Positions 43,434 to 56,469 of a DNA stretch of 64,000 bases are shown here, in pieces (the first letter of the stretch is position 1; each line of letters opens with the position of its first letter). This DNA comes from Rhabditophanes sp. KR3021 (Eukaryota > Nematoda > Chromadorea > Rhabditida > Alloionematidae), in assembly GCA_963281155.1 (NCBI GenBank), contig CAUJLY010000001.1, forward strand, positions 3,906,001 to 3,970,000. The letters run 5' to 3'. The notes under the pieces were generated by a model. The model searched no databases. It saw only the letters and a list, made by a program, of their open reading frames with translations, and was not told the DNA's origin. The position numbers and the translations under genes were made by a program.

Positions 43434-45205
43434 ATGGTAGAAGATAACAGTGGATTGGAAAAGACAAAGAGGGCAGTTTACACACAAGGCAATCCAGTTA
43501 AAACAATTGCGGCAGACAATTCACGAGAAGTTTCTTTGGGTGCAGAAGACGAGATAGAAGAGGACGGCAAAAGCAAATTCGAAGATCAAACAAATGGTAA
43601 GTTCAACCCCATTTTAACTTTATAATTTGACGCTTTAGCAGTTGGATTGGCATATCGGATTATTCCTAATTCTGTTGAAACCACAAAATCTGTAGGTGAC
43701 AAACCAATTTTATCGATAGATTGTAGTGAATCTATTCAAAGTCAGCAGCTGGCCCAAGAACAAAGTATCAACGTTCAATCTCTAAAGTTAGCAAAACCGG
43801 TGAAAAAGACGAAAAAAAGATATGAAACATCCGTAACGACAGTTCAGGAAACACCGGAGAATTATATGGGAAATAAAAATGTTGATGAATTGATGTACTT
43901 TATCGAAGGACCCTCTGCTGATGAATCTTCCAATTCGGGTAAAAGCAAAAAGAGCAAGAAAAAGAAATCAAAGGTCTTGAAAGAAGGCAAAAGTGAAGAC
44001 AGCCAAGAATCATCTCCTGGTGAAAATAGAAGTGTCGTCTCGCAAAAATCTTCTATACCTAGTGCATTAGATGACATTACCGAAGTGTGCGAGGAAATTT
44101 CCGTTGAGTTAGTGGTTAAGCCAAGTTTAGGAAATGCTAAAATCTTCAACATAGAATCCACAAATACCACTATGGTTGTAGCATCTCCATTAGAATGTCC
44201 GGTAGAATCCCCTGTAGAAACAATAGCAACCAAAACAAATCTCAAAAGGGAAAAAAACTACAAAGAAGTGATTCTAGTATCGAGAAAGCAACTGGATCAA
44301 GGAAAAGCAATACCAATCTCGACAAAGAAAAAGATGAACAAAGAAGCAACGGAAGTCTAGAGTCAGAGATTGGATCAAAAAAGAGCCGCTCATATCTGAA
44401 CAAGGAAAAAGAGCAGCAAAGAAGTTGTACACATTTGGATAAGGAAAGTGGATTGCCAAATAGTAACACTAGTCTAGAAAATGCTAATGATCCTGTACAA
44501 AAGATTTCTGACTCTGAATTTAAAGTTGTTAACAACAAAAACAAGAAGAAAAATGTCGCTGTAGTTCCTATTGCTACACCTGTAGAAAGACTTAGAAAAA
44601 GAAGTCTGCCTTCCATCTCTAGTAACTCAAAATTGCAAAATAATAATAATACTAAATCTGATAATAAACAAGACAAAAGTAGACAGGACAGAAATAGACA
44701 GGATAAAACGAAGCAAGAAAAAAGTAATCAAGAAAAGATCAAAAATGAAGCTAAAGTACTGGCTGAACCAAAAGTAATTATTAAAAGATCTGTTACAGTT
44801 GATGAAAGCAATGATGAAGCTTCAAGTACTTATCCCACCTCATCTTGGGCTAGTGTTGCAAGAAAAAATACAAACAAACCACCCCAACAGCAACAATTTG
44901 TCTCTGTAATCGTCCCCAGTGCAACTATTACTGATGTTCCTGTTGTACAAGATATTGCCCCAAGTGTTCTAAATATTTTTGAACAGCATAAGAATAGCAT
45001 TCCAAATGAGGCAAGCAACAACCACCCCGTATCAATTGAAATAACTGATTTATATAACCAACGCCATGTTATAAACATTTCAACTGCACTGAACTCAACG
45101 CCCCAGCTTATTGATACGAATTCTCGACACTATGAAATGGCAACAGTGGTTCGTAATTCATTCTATGAAAATTTTGCCAAATTGTCTCATGAAAAGAAGA
45201 CATAA
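43434..45205 (+). CDS. Lys/Ser-rich charged low-complexity protein (frame break at an A7 run)
   Basis: Exon 1 (43434-43596) and exon 2 (from 43639; 42-nt intron, phase 1) follow a tatttcag acceptor. Exon 2 reads in one frame to about 44250 (SGKSKKSKKKKSK, SPVETIATKTN) and then in another to the stop at 45205 (KEKDEQRSNGSLES, NLDKEK repeats, WASVARKN). One extra A in the A7 run at 44251-44257 would join them; alternatively an 86-nt intron with ends GTTAGT..CATTAG would also restore phase but removes sequence that looks coding. The protein is disordered, with K/S/E/D/Q repeats and a more ordered C-terminal ~100 residues. No family recognised. A likely further terminal exon lies at 45693-45792. 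Confidence 0.7.
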
Positions 45206-45692
45206 TCTTTATGAAAGTACGTGTTTTTGTGCCAGATTCTAATTACAAAATTCTGAAAGCGCATAATAATTTTTTTGTTTGCTCATTGTTAGGGTTGGCA
45301 TTTTAAAAATTTTACATTGTGATCGCCCACTCTCTCACTTTCGCCCAGTCATATTTTTGCCACCTTGAAGTGTTTTATTAAGAATGCTTCGAAAATATTA
45401 AGTTTACATCTTTTGTTAGATATAGAAATAATGACATGAATAAAAGCATTCAGATGCTTTTAGATGTTTCAAGTTTTATTAATTATTGTGAGATGTGTTA
45501 ATTAGTAGAAAATACTTGTTTCGCAATGAGTCATTTTTTAAATTAGTGTGTATTGTTTAACACTGCTGTTCGAGGTTCATAGAATGTCTTTTAATTGTTA
45601 AATTTCTTTGCAATTCATTATCATTTTCATATCATCGTATTCTTCTATTCAAATATACATTTAAATTTTAATTACATTTGTTTTTGTCGTAG

Positions 45693-45792
45693 AACCACTC
45701 CTGGTGTATTCAAATCAAGAAGTCAATTTGTTACTGATGTCTTAAGTGTGCTTGGTTATCAACCAAAATGTTATGGTCTCAAATTATCATAG
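45693..45792 (+). CDS. Probable terminal exon (linked to preceding gene)
   Basis: A T-rich acceptor (tttttgtcgtag) precedes an open stretch encoding TTPGVFKSRSQFV.., LGYQPKCYGLKLS and a TAG stop at 45790-45792, with an AATAAA about ten bases further on. This is the anatomy of a real last exon. It joins the preceding gene in phase if a weak donor (TT|GTCTCA, about 45184) inside its last codons is used, giving ..FYENFAKL-TTPGVFKSR... That donor is weak, so the link is inferred. Confidence 0.5.
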
Positions 45793-48700
45793 ATTAATTT
45801 AATAAAATTTATAATGAAATCTGTTGTTTTAAACCACGAATACAGTTCAAAAAGATCTGTCAATTGTCCCAATAAAAAGAATCTTAAATATTGTTTAATT
45901 CATCTCAATATATGTTTAATTTAATTTGCTCAGACATAAATAATCAAGCAGATCATTTGTATGTGGTCAGATCTCCTTAATTTTTTACATTTTCTTGCAC
46001 ACTCGTTTCTTTATTCTATCAAATATTAGCCATATTATGTTTGTGTCTTGGTTGAACGTGTTATGGCGCCTTACATTACAATTGTTATTTTGAGTATCAA
46101 TTTGATAAATTTTAATTGCTTCGATGAAATCTTTGTAAAAGTAAAAAAGAATATTTAATTTACAGTATATTTACGTATAGGGCTGTATGCATTTAAATAG
46201 GCAAATGATTGTCCATTACCGACTAAAGATCATTTATTGAAAAAGTTAAGATTGTACGTAATTGTTATACATTTGTGAGTTTAAATTAATTTCAATTGAA
46301 TGAGTAAATAAACAATCTAAACCATTTGTCATGAAATAACTTCAAAACAAAACTTATCTTTTGCAAATAGGATGTCATACGAAGAAGATAATATTTGTTA
46401 CGGAAATAAAAAGTTTATGTTAATTAAAATGCTTTTTCATTAAGTTATGATATTGTGTTGAAAGTTTGGCATTTGCTTGTATCGTTACATATTTATATCA
46501 TACTTTTTTGAATGTTTACTATTTCTACGAAATCATCCTCCCATGAATACTAAAGCAGAAATTTTTTAAAAAAATTTAATTCAGTTTTGATTAAATTTAT
46601 TGCTCAAATGTGTTGAATGGAAGATTCAATTTGTGCATTAAGTATTTATTTTAGACAGTGAAACATATTTTTATCTGCCATCTTTCTTTATGTTTAATGT
46701 AATTAATTTTACATCAACATTTTAAAGCATCCTACTAATGTATTTTGTGTAATGCACTAACTTTGAAAAATTGAAAAGGAATCCAAAATCAAAGTTTAAT
46801 TAGGCGAGAGCATCTTTTACAAAATTGCAATGAGTAAGAAGAATATTTCATTTAAATAAGAAACTGCTTCGTCAGAATTGGAAGTTAAAAAATAATTAAA
46901 AGTTATTAATAAAAATGGAGCTATTTAGGTTGGAGGCGCATATTAAATGTACTTTTCTTTCTTTAATAAATTCAATTCTTTAGTTCACATTCCACAAAAA
47001 AAATTTAATTGCGTTGTTATTCATGATGAAAAATCAAACAAACTCCGTCATCCACTTCATTATGAGAAATTTTCCTTAGTTGACAGAATTTTGTCTGTGA
47101 AAGAAAGAATATTTTTATTAAAGATGACGCGCAGTAAAGAAATTAATTACCTTAATTATATCTCACCAAAACAATGTCCTTTTTTTCTACTTTTAAAAAA
47201 TGCATGATAAGACTCCATTTTGACTGCCTTTAACAAATACTCTTTTTAACCCACTCAAAACGCGATTTACAACTTATTACTTTTATAATTAATATTTTTT
47301 ATTGATACAAAAGAACATTATCTGCCTCTAAAACAAATTTGTCAAATCACATGCAAATTAAAGCACTAGTGGATATTTAATAACATTTCACAAAAGAATT
47401 TGATTGTATATAAGTTTTCAACTTTCATATTATTCGAAAACATTAATCTATCGCTAAATTTTTAATTTATACTCATTATACATTGAATAATCTAATTTTA
47501 TGAAAACAAGAATTTCAATAATTGGTATCATAATACGGCCAGATGCTGTCATACCAATTTTGAACATCGGTGCTTTGTATAATTGTTTTAGTAATTTAAT
47601 AACAAAATTTCATGTAAACCTATTGCATTATTTGCTATATGAATGAATATAAATCATCAAAAATGAATCCTTTAAAATATTCCCGCATTTGTCCAATTTG
47701 CCTTTAATCGAATGAACTTTAACACTTCATTTGTTACTAAAAGTATACATTAGAAAATTACTATTCAATTACGTACTAAGCAATTTCATCTATAGCAAAT
47801 TTGAGGCTTTGAATGATTTTGTTTTTTAGATGTCGTAGGTTTATTTTTCAACTTCATATTCCATAACACAGGGATATGTGTGATTATTATGGTTTTTTGA
47901 AAGATAATACTTACTTAAACATGTTTTTTAATGTTGAAAAATAGGTCTTACATAATTTGTAAATGAAAATATTAATAAAAATTGTCTATCTTTTGCAATG
48001 CTCATCTAAAAAGATAACATGGTAATTCTAAATTAGAACTTACGGACTTATATTTTATAGAACACAATTTGTAAATCTCGTCTATATTATCATTTGTTAC
48101 AATTAATCTAAGAAATATTTTTTATTTCGAGGTTTTAAATGTAAATAGCTTTCATTTAGCTATCAATTTGCTTCAAAAAATTATCTCTCACTTACAATCT
48201 GTTCATTTATACCAAAACATTAAGAACCAATGCTTCAAGTTTATTGAGGCCAATTCCAAGTAACAAGACTTCCTTATCTTCATATCATCTACAGACAAGA
48301 TTTACGCTTGAATAATTCAAGAGGAGATATACATATTGGTATCTTAATATCTTTGTTGCCAAGACCATCTAAACTCTTAAAACATGCACTTTTTATTTAT
48401 GTTTACTTACTTTGTTGTTGCTATTATGTAGTTATAATCTATCAAAGTTACATTTGTTCTTCAAGGTATCATTATTATTTTTGTACAAACTTTACACTCT
48501 TTATAATCATTGAAATTTGTTTACAATCTTGATAATGAAAACATACTAAAAGCTTTTTACGTATTTAATAACTATTTTTTAATGTATTCCACCTTACTAA
48601 GGATCATTAAATTTATTTTTTAAAATACAAATGTCCATTTATGGCATAAAAATTCAAGTAACATTTTTATCTGCACATACTGAGTTGTTGGAGTGCTATT

Positions 48701-49442
48701 CAGTTGCCATCTTAAAGTACAAGTTAACACCAAAGTAAATAGTTGTTTAAAAATGCAAAGTATATTTTGTTAATTATTTATATTTAATGTAATATTATTT
48801 TAAGACCTTAAATTTGCCATAAGTTCTAACATTTTTGTATGTGCCGACAGTGACAATAGAAAACAGGGGAATTTACTTTAAAATACTATTTCCCATTTAA
48901 TTGGTACTTGTTCTAATTGGACTTTGTGCTTATACGTTTATTTAAATTCTTAGAACCTCTTAAACAAAATATATAATATTGCATATTTCCTCTTAGCTAA
49001 GTTTTGTAAAATATTAAAGAGCACAATAAATTAGTAAAAGAATACTTTCCGAGTTATTCATATTTAAAAATTTAATCTAGTTGTAGGTTTTGAGTATTTA
49101 AAAATTAAATATCACTTCCTCTTTCCTACTTTTTAAAATTACAATAATTATGAAAAAAGGCATTCGTTTAATACTTTCAAATGAGTCCTAGAATTTTAAA
49201 TTTTTCTTAACTATTTATAGAATTTCCAAGATTTCTCATGAATTTATAATATTTTATCACAACCTGCTTCCATCGTAGAACTCAACATATAATTTATTTC
49301 CCATCACTTCAAACCATTGTAAATATCAAAAATGAACAAGTAATATTATAAAATATTTATAATATGCAAAAATTGCATATCTTTTGGCGTCATATGTACA
49401 AATGATTGTTTCTTCAATTTTTATAGAATCATTTGGAACTGT

Positions 49443-49502
49443 TAAGTTGCACAATTATTACGTTGTTTTTAATAAGTTGCACATTTCCTATGTTGTTTTT
49501 AA
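49443..49502. repeat. 30-bp tandem repeat, two copies
   Basis: Copies at 49443-49472 and 49473-49502 share taagttgcaca and gttgtttttaa, with a variable 8-base middle. Confidence 0.85.
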
Positions 49503-50443
49503 ATAATTTGCTCTTTATTAAGCATAACAGTTTAAGAGATAAGCTTCTTTTTTTATAAAACAAACTTTATAAGGAATGGATTTATTAAATCGTGTCCAAA
49601 AAACTCATTTGTGAAAATTGTTGTTACTCGTCATTTTCACACGGCATACTTATTGTTATTAAACATGTAGTGTTTTCAAATTGCAACGCGAACATCTAAA
49701 TTATTGAAAACATGTGTGGTATAGCAATCTCTTCTTGATCGCTTATTTTCTAGCTTAAACAACAATGCCGCATTAATAACTTTGGGGACTAACCGCATTC
49801 TTGTCTAACCTTTATTCATATTTTACTTTGAATATCAAAAAGTTTACATCGTTTCGAATAATATCCTTCACTGCTAGCACTATTTTGACAGCTTTTATGC
49901 CAAATATAATACAGAAAGTTTATTCAACCATTCCATTGTTTTTATATGACAGACTGTTGTTCAAAAAATCCATTTGCTGACGTTAATTCTTTTTATTCAA
50001 ATGTTTTTTAAAAAATGTGAAACCTTCGAAATTACAACATTTGATACTTTTTTATCTATTAATATTCTTGTTCTTGTCTCACGTTCGCCTTTTTATATCC
50101 ATTTCATACCAAAAGATATTGTATAAATATTTCGCATATGTTTATTGTGCAAACATTAGACTCCATTTTAATGTTAAAACGTGTTGTCCGAAGCAAACAA
50201 GGGGCCGTTGTGAACAATTATAAAATTAAAATTCTTTTCTACGTCCAAATTAGCTTCTATCATAAACAAATATTGTGCGACGTTTTAATAAGAAGTTTCC
50301 ATTTATACTGAATCGCATAATTTTTTGATAAAATCTGTAAACTTTGATTCTTAGAAATACAAAACCGTTTCATTTTACATTAAGATTACCATATTTTTTT
50401 ACATTTTTAAAATAACCTTATTTTGAAGACAACAAACATACTT

Positions 50444-50530
50444 AAATGATAACTAAAACGATAAGTTGAATGATAACTTAAATGATGACTAAAACGATAA
50501 CTTCAAATATAACTTAAATGATAGTTGTAA
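50444..50530. repeat. 36-bp tandem repeat, 2.3 copies
   Basis: Units at 50444-50479, 50480-50515 and a partial third copy from 50516 share aaatgat.actaaaacgata and end in ataactt; each unit itself contains two related ~18-base halves (.aacgata / .aatgata). Confidence 0.85.
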
Positions 50531-52481
50531 GGATGAATTTAAATTTTAAAAGAAATGCAACTTACGAAACAAGTAAATTTTGATGATGAAGTAATATCCC
50601 TGTGAAAAAGTTTAAAAAATGGCACAGTTATATTTGTATAAGTACAATGTATGTAATAATTGAGAAGTCGAAAGCATTTGTTGATTTTAAAAAATTCTCC
50701 CTATTTATAAAATGCGTTGGTTGATGGTATTGAAGGAAGTAAAGATTATGCCTATACTTATTTTCCATTCTGTTTTTAGACAATAATAGTTACAGATAGT
50801 GCGTATATATTAAAATTTGAGCTATTATTTGTGAAATAATAATTTTCACCTTTTATATGCACAATACCTGAATTGGTATTTTAGAGATTTGGTTATTGAT
50901 GAATATTTTACTTTATGGGAACTGTTTTTTGATTGAGCTAATCTTTTGAGCCTTGGAAGGTTATACTATTTTACAATACAAAATCATTCATTCATTTGGT
51001 ATTGAGCAATAACACTAATTGCCGTAAGATTAACTATTTTATACACTATATATCGAAATAATTGTCTCTTTTTATAAAGCATCTACCTAAAATAATAAAA
51101 TGACGATTAAAACTCTCCATCAACATCCTAAAAACATATCAAATTTTATATTTTCTAAATCAAACCTCCTAATACTTTCTATATCAAACTTTTTTTATAT
51201 TTTCGAAATCAAAACTATTTTTAATAAAAAACTTCCTAGTTTCATTGTATTTTAAGAGACTGTTTTTCTTAGCTCATCTTACCCTTTCCATAACCTTACA
51301 TCTATCCAATACCATCATTTTGCCAACTTCCAATAATTTATTAATTTAAACTTTATATTTGCTCATACTTTGGTTACTATCCTCAAACCAAGTTATTAAT
51401 AAAATCCTTTTATATTTGAGACAGGATTCTGGACAAAGTTGTATTCCTCTTTCTTGTTGACACAGAATTTGTATTTCTTCGAGGTTATTAAAAATAATGT
51501 TTAATATTACTATAGGGATATCAACTTAATAATATTAGCTTTTTTTATTCAAAAATATGTCTCTCTTATAGTTCAATGTTTGTTTTAAATTAAACTTTCC
51601 AAAATGAATTATTTTTGTTAATCAAACTTTAAATGCGTCAAGTTGTTCTCTACCAAGATTTTATGTTTTAAAGTAAGTTCATTTTGTTACAAATATTTAA
51701 ATACAGACACAGTTTTAAACAAAAAAATTTAAACATTATTCATTAGTCGTTGTTGTATGTTAATTAGTATCTTTGTTATGCATTAGATTTTATAAATTAT
51801 TTTACATTTTATTTTATCAAGAACAGATCATCAAGGGATATATTCCCCCTAATCATACTAATCCTTCTTAGGAAAATAGCTTTAATAAAGAGGAAAAGAA
51901 ATTATATTAAATACTCATTTACTCCTTTAATTCCGTTCGTAATAATCATAAAATTTCTAATATTCCATAGCTATTTCAACTATTCATTTAAGGAAAGGCT
52001 ACTAAAACACAACGAGTAACTTACTGAAACTGATTAAAATAGAACTGTTGGCGAATGTTAATTCATCATCACATGTGCTTGTACGACTACATATATGTTT
52101 AAACAATAAATATTTATGGGGTTAATGTTCAAGCAAACGCATACTTGGATCTTCTTCATAAATAGATTATTATAAAATTAATATGTATATGAAAGCAATT
52201 ACTGTTGAGTTCATAATGGATATATTTAGTCGTTGCATTGTATAGCTATTAATACTTTAACAGCTCATATTGTCTTTTAGTTAGCTAATGAAGAATTGGA
52301 TATTAAAAAAATTGGTTTTCGCAGTCTTCCACATTTATAAATTAACTCGGAGCGTTTAACATTGTCTTGTTTAAAAAATATTCTCTCACTGACCCATTTA
52401 TTTTTAGAATGTACTAAATTTTTTTATTTTATTAAACAGAAGGAAAAGTTTCAATTTCAAAGGTATCTTAAGTCTTTCAAA

Positions 52482-53905
52482 ATGACTACTGCAAGACCGC
52501 ATTCAGATAATTCCTTGTCCTCAAATCTCATATCAATAACAACGGACACTACTAAAGAAAGGTCTGTAAATAGCGATGAGTTAAGTAATTCTTTCGATGA
52601 CACGCATTTTATCTTGCCCTTGATAATTACATTTGGTCTAGTTGGTAATATAATTTCATTAGCTACGATTTTCAATTCAAGACTGCGGAAAACGAATGCA
52701 CATGCATATTTGCTTGTCCTAACAGCAGCCGATTCTGTTTTCTTGTTGGTATTGACTTTGATTTTATTCAAGGTGGACTTTTGGACGTACGAATTTTGTG
52801 CAGTCATCGAATATTTACTTTCCTCGACTAGTACCATAAGCAGTTGGAGTATTGCTTCGCTAACAATTGAAAGGTTTTGCGCTGTCAATTACCCCTTAAT
52901 ACATGTCACTGTAAGGCACAACTATTACATCATAATATTAATAATTAATTTTAGTATGGCCACATATCGCGCGCACGTCTCATCGTTTACTGGCTTCCTT
53001 TTCCTTTTATTTACAATCTTATCTATTTTTTCGGACTTGTGGCATCAACAGAAGAAAGAGAGAGATGTTGCTATTTGAAACCAAACATGGTTGGGTCCAT
53101 TATTACAATAGGTGACATCATAATCAACTACGTCTTCCCATGTATGATTGTAGTGGTTTTAAATCTTTTGATTGCTGCAAAAATGGCAACATCTAGAAAC
53201 TATTTTCATATGGCTAAAGAAACCAAGATAGAAAAAACAAATTTGTCTATTCCAACGGTTGTCTCAGGACTGAGTAGAAGTTTTGATGATGTGCCAGCAT
53301 TGCCTACTAATGTTGTAAAAGAAATCTCTTCCCAGCGAATACATAAACGTTCTGGCACTAATACCACTAGAACTGCGACAATCCTGTGGATGCTACCATT
53401 AATTTACATGATATTAAACACACCATTTTATGTTTTGCAAATCATTGAAAACTTCTATGGTGAAGAATTATACGCATTCGTGCAGAAGAATAGAAGTTCA
53501 ACAATGAACGCCATTTTCAATATGCCCCTTTATTTATATTATTTTAATTTTGCGAGCGACGTAATAGTTTATGCATTTTCGTCTCGCATCTTCCGGAAGA
53601 GTGCTATACAAGTTTGGAAAAGATTACTATGTAATCCAGTGAAATCAAATATGAACGAGGGCTTTGGTTATCGGGAAGATTCCGCTTTTGTTTCAAAAAA
53701 CGAACCCAAATTGTTGATTAGGGATGACATTATCAAAAGAGCAAAATCTGTGACATATTTTGATGCTCCAAAAAATAGAAAGAAAAATACATTTAGTTAT
53801 AGTCAAGAAAATGGCTTCAAAAATAAAAACAACAAAATCAGCTTGGAAAATGTTGTTAAAAAAGAGATAAATGATGGTAGCTCCGCTTTTATTGTACGGG
53901 TTTGA
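52482..53905 (+). CDS. Class A (rhodopsin-like) neuropeptide-type GPCR
   Basis: Two exons (52482-52910, 52955-53905; 44-nt intron, phase 0) give 459 aa. The ATG at 52482 is preferred; the open frame extends upstream without an ATG. Features: Ser/Thr-rich extracellular N-terminus, GLVGNIISL in TM1, LVLTAADSVFLL in TM2, a conserved Cys (FCAVIEY) before TM3, IASLTIERFCAVNYP in place of DRY, IYNLIYFFGLV in TM4, a long third intracellular loop, and FNFASDVIVYAFSS in place of NPxxY. This matches nematode FMRFamide/peptide receptor-type GPCRs. Ligand unknown. The C-terminal tail (~90 aa) is basic and Asn/Lys-rich. Confidence 0.88.
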
Positions 53906-54349
53906 AGTTAATGTGATAATAGTTCTTTGATCTCAAACAAATATGTATTCAAATAAATTATGTTAATTTTAATAACTATACAATTGTAGTAAAATCCTAT
54001 CCTGCAAAATAAATTTATCTACTTCAATAATACAAACAAAAATAACGTTTGTTATGTTCAGTTACATTTATATAACCCATTAATAATTACATAGTAGTAA
54101 TCCAATCCATTTAATTTGAAGAATCCGATAATTGTATAGCCAAATATTCAGCTGAAAAGTTTAAATATATTATTTGTTTATAAAAATATAATTTTTAAAC
54201 AACTATATACCAGAGGTTTCTTTTTAAAAGTACAATTTTTACTATTTAAATATTAATTACTTCCAAATTTGCTGTCATTTAACTTGTAACATTTACTAAT
54301 TGTTGTCTCTTTATTTTGGTTGACCATTCGCTCAAACTGGAGCTAAACC
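53906..54349. other. Intergenic, AT-rich
   Basis: AATAAA near 53953 is a plausible GPCR poly(A) signal; nothing else recognised. Confidence 0.5.
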
Positions 54350-54694
54350 ATGGAAGAATGCGAAGTCAAAAGTAATTTAAAGAAAAAACTTAAAAGAAAT
54401 AAAGAAGAACTGGCTGTGACATTTGGAATGAGACAGCTGTCTTATGAAGCAACTGGGAAAGAAGCACCGATTGCTGACGAAGTATTTTTCTGTAGGAAAA
54501 AAGATCCGCAAGTTGAGGGTAAGTTATGCATTTGAAACAATGACTAATTGTTTTAGTTTCAGACCAGCCTCAACAACCATGTCCTGAAGAACGAAGATTT
54601 GTTCAACAGAAAAAAAGCTATGATTGACAAAGTCCAAACCCATCCGGTCGAAACTGTCCATCTCAAGTTTCCAGTGTCTACTAAAGAATATTAG
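54350..54694 (+). CDS. Small basic protein of unknown function (frame uncertain in exon 2)
   Basis: Exon 1 starts at 54350 (MEECEVKSNLKKKLKRNKE..) and ends at a GTAAGT donor at 54519. With the tttcag acceptor at 54557-54562, exon 2 reads DQPQQPCPEERRFVQQKKS and stops at about 54628. If one A were removed from the A7 run at 54610-54616, it would continue as AMIDKVQTHPVETVHLKFPV to 54694. Using a weaker donor (CA|A, GTTGAG at 54512) also reaches that end in one frame. No family recognised. A real gene is likely, but the exact protein is uncertain. Confidence 0.5.
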
Positions 54695-54894
54695 CTGAAA
54701 ATCTGAAGTTTATCCTCATGGAATGATTCAAGCACTAGATAACCAATTGTTACCACGGTAAATGTACTATGCCTGACGTCTACTTGCTCAATTCTACCAA
54801 GTGCAGTCGCTGGCATCTTGATTGAAAAGATGTTTAAACTCGAGATAACTACTGGAGATCAATTTAATAAATATTTTGATTCCCTATTTTAATT

Positions 54895-56469
54895 TTAACA
54901 AATATTTCGTGCCCATGGTTTACCAGTAAAAATTTTGACTACAGTCAAAATGGTGTGAATACTGGTGTAATCAAGAATTGTGGCATCATCGTTAATTGTA
55001 TGCCATTCTCTGGGAAAAGCTGAAGGTATCAAATGTACAATTGGTACTTTGCGAGCCAAAAATGGCACGTGGTCATCTTCAATTGCTCCATAACTGTAGC
55101 TAGTGGAAAAAACAGGGGATTGAGTGTAGAGATTATCGGTGTTTCTTAGAGCTAATTCTATAAATTTAACATTAACTAAATATTTACATAGATGCTAACT
55201 AACCAATATCGGAAAATTTGCTATAATGATTGTATGTTTTGTGTGAATAAAAGGGATTCAAAGTTGTTCCTGGAGCTCCAAGCAAATCCAACAGCACTAA
55301 CACATCTATTCTGTCTATTTCTTTTACCAAATTTTGTGATTTACCATCTGTATCATTATAATATTGCGTAGCCCACTTGTGAGCTAAATGACGAGAACCA
55401 TAAATTGAATCTGTGCTGGTCCATTCTTTAAAAGCTTCTTCGCCGTCAAAAAATATTAATTGTAGGGTGATTGATTTGTCTTTTCGGCTGCTCAAAAGTG
55501 GGCCTAGAACATTTGCGATATCTAACATCATTGCACAAGGTACTGCCGAATCAATTGCTCCTATAAAAACTTGGTTGGGGAATATCTTGGAGTCATAATG
55601 GCATGCTAGAACAAGTCTTCGTGGCGCTGATGGATCAAATGTTGCTATAATATTTTTAAAAGTAAATCTCCCATTGGGTGTGATATCGTCAAAAATGTCA
55701 TATTCAACTGAAAAGCCTGCATCTTTGGAAACGTTTGTAATGTAATCGGCAACCTTTTTATGTCCATTTGATCCGACTGTTCTTGGAATAAGGATAGGGC
55801 TTAATAATGTTTTGAAATCGTTTATTTTCCAACTTTGTGCTAGACGTATTCTGTTGCTTGTTGTTAATGGAGTCATCAAATGCTTCACCTGAAAGCCTTT
55901 ATTAATTAATTCGACAAAATCTATACACATTTAATGAGAGAATCAATATACTTTTACAAATTATTAGACCTTTATGCTTATATTGCCTTTCAATAAAAAT
56001 GATTATTACTAGAGCAAAGTTACTTTTGAAAAAATATCGCTATGTTTAAGCAGGAAAGAGGTATTTTCGAATATAATACACTTATTTTTGAAAATAATAT
56101 GGCTATTTTTGGTGACACAAATTATTTCTGAGTGGTTACACTTTAAGCAAAAATTTGGACACTATGATATTTTTAATAATGCTGTTTAAGTACACATCCG
56201 ATATTAAAATAAATATATAATATAGTTTTTATGTAAAACATCTTTAAAGGGGCTGAATAGTTTATAGCATTAATTCAAAGTAAATTGACCCACTTAAATA
56301 CATGTGGCATTTAGTGATCTTTGTTAAACTTAATTAGTTTGAACTCCCAAGCAACCATTTTAATAAAAATGTATCAAAAACTTACCTGACTTATACGCCA
56401 TTGGTCTGTTGATTGAACTAAAAACCACAGAGAGGCGAATATTAGTTTCCAACAAATATATCGATTCAT
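54895..56469 (-). CDS. QPCT: Secreted glutaminyl-peptide cyclotransferase
   Basis: Three exons (56469-56386, 55888-55204, 55157-54895; introns 497 and 46 nt) give 343 aa in phase, near human QPCT (361). Exon 1 encodes a signal peptide ([15 protein letters not shown]). The M28-like zinc fold is complete: [20 protein letters not shown] (zinc Asp), FFDGEEAF (Glu pair), [12 protein letters not shown] (active-site Asp), [19 protein letters not shown] and [11 protein letters not shown] (zinc His). It cyclises N-terminal Gln/Glu of secreted peptides to pyroglutamate in the secretory pathway. The 497-nt first intron is much longer than neighbours' introns. Confidence 0.95.

Larger units (their letters stand above)
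45793..52481. other. 6.7-kb gene desert
   Basis: AT-rich throughout. The open frames seen (for example 46947-47207, 48308-48532, 50017-50223) are short, lack splice context and have poor coding composition. Two short tandem repeats are listed separately. The distal part would hold the promoter of the GPCR at 52482. Confidence 0.55.

Noticed and set aside
45560..45590. Sequence resembling a tRNA B box (gttcgaggttc)
   Set aside because: No matching A box or cloverleaf pairing could be found around it.
46947..47207. 86-codon plus-strand frame in the desert
   Set aside because: No splice context, no domain, composition like translated AT-rich DNA.
50017..50223. 68-codon hydrophobic plus-strand frame
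   Set aside because: Starts without a splice or promoter context and has AT-driven composition; not supported as a gene.
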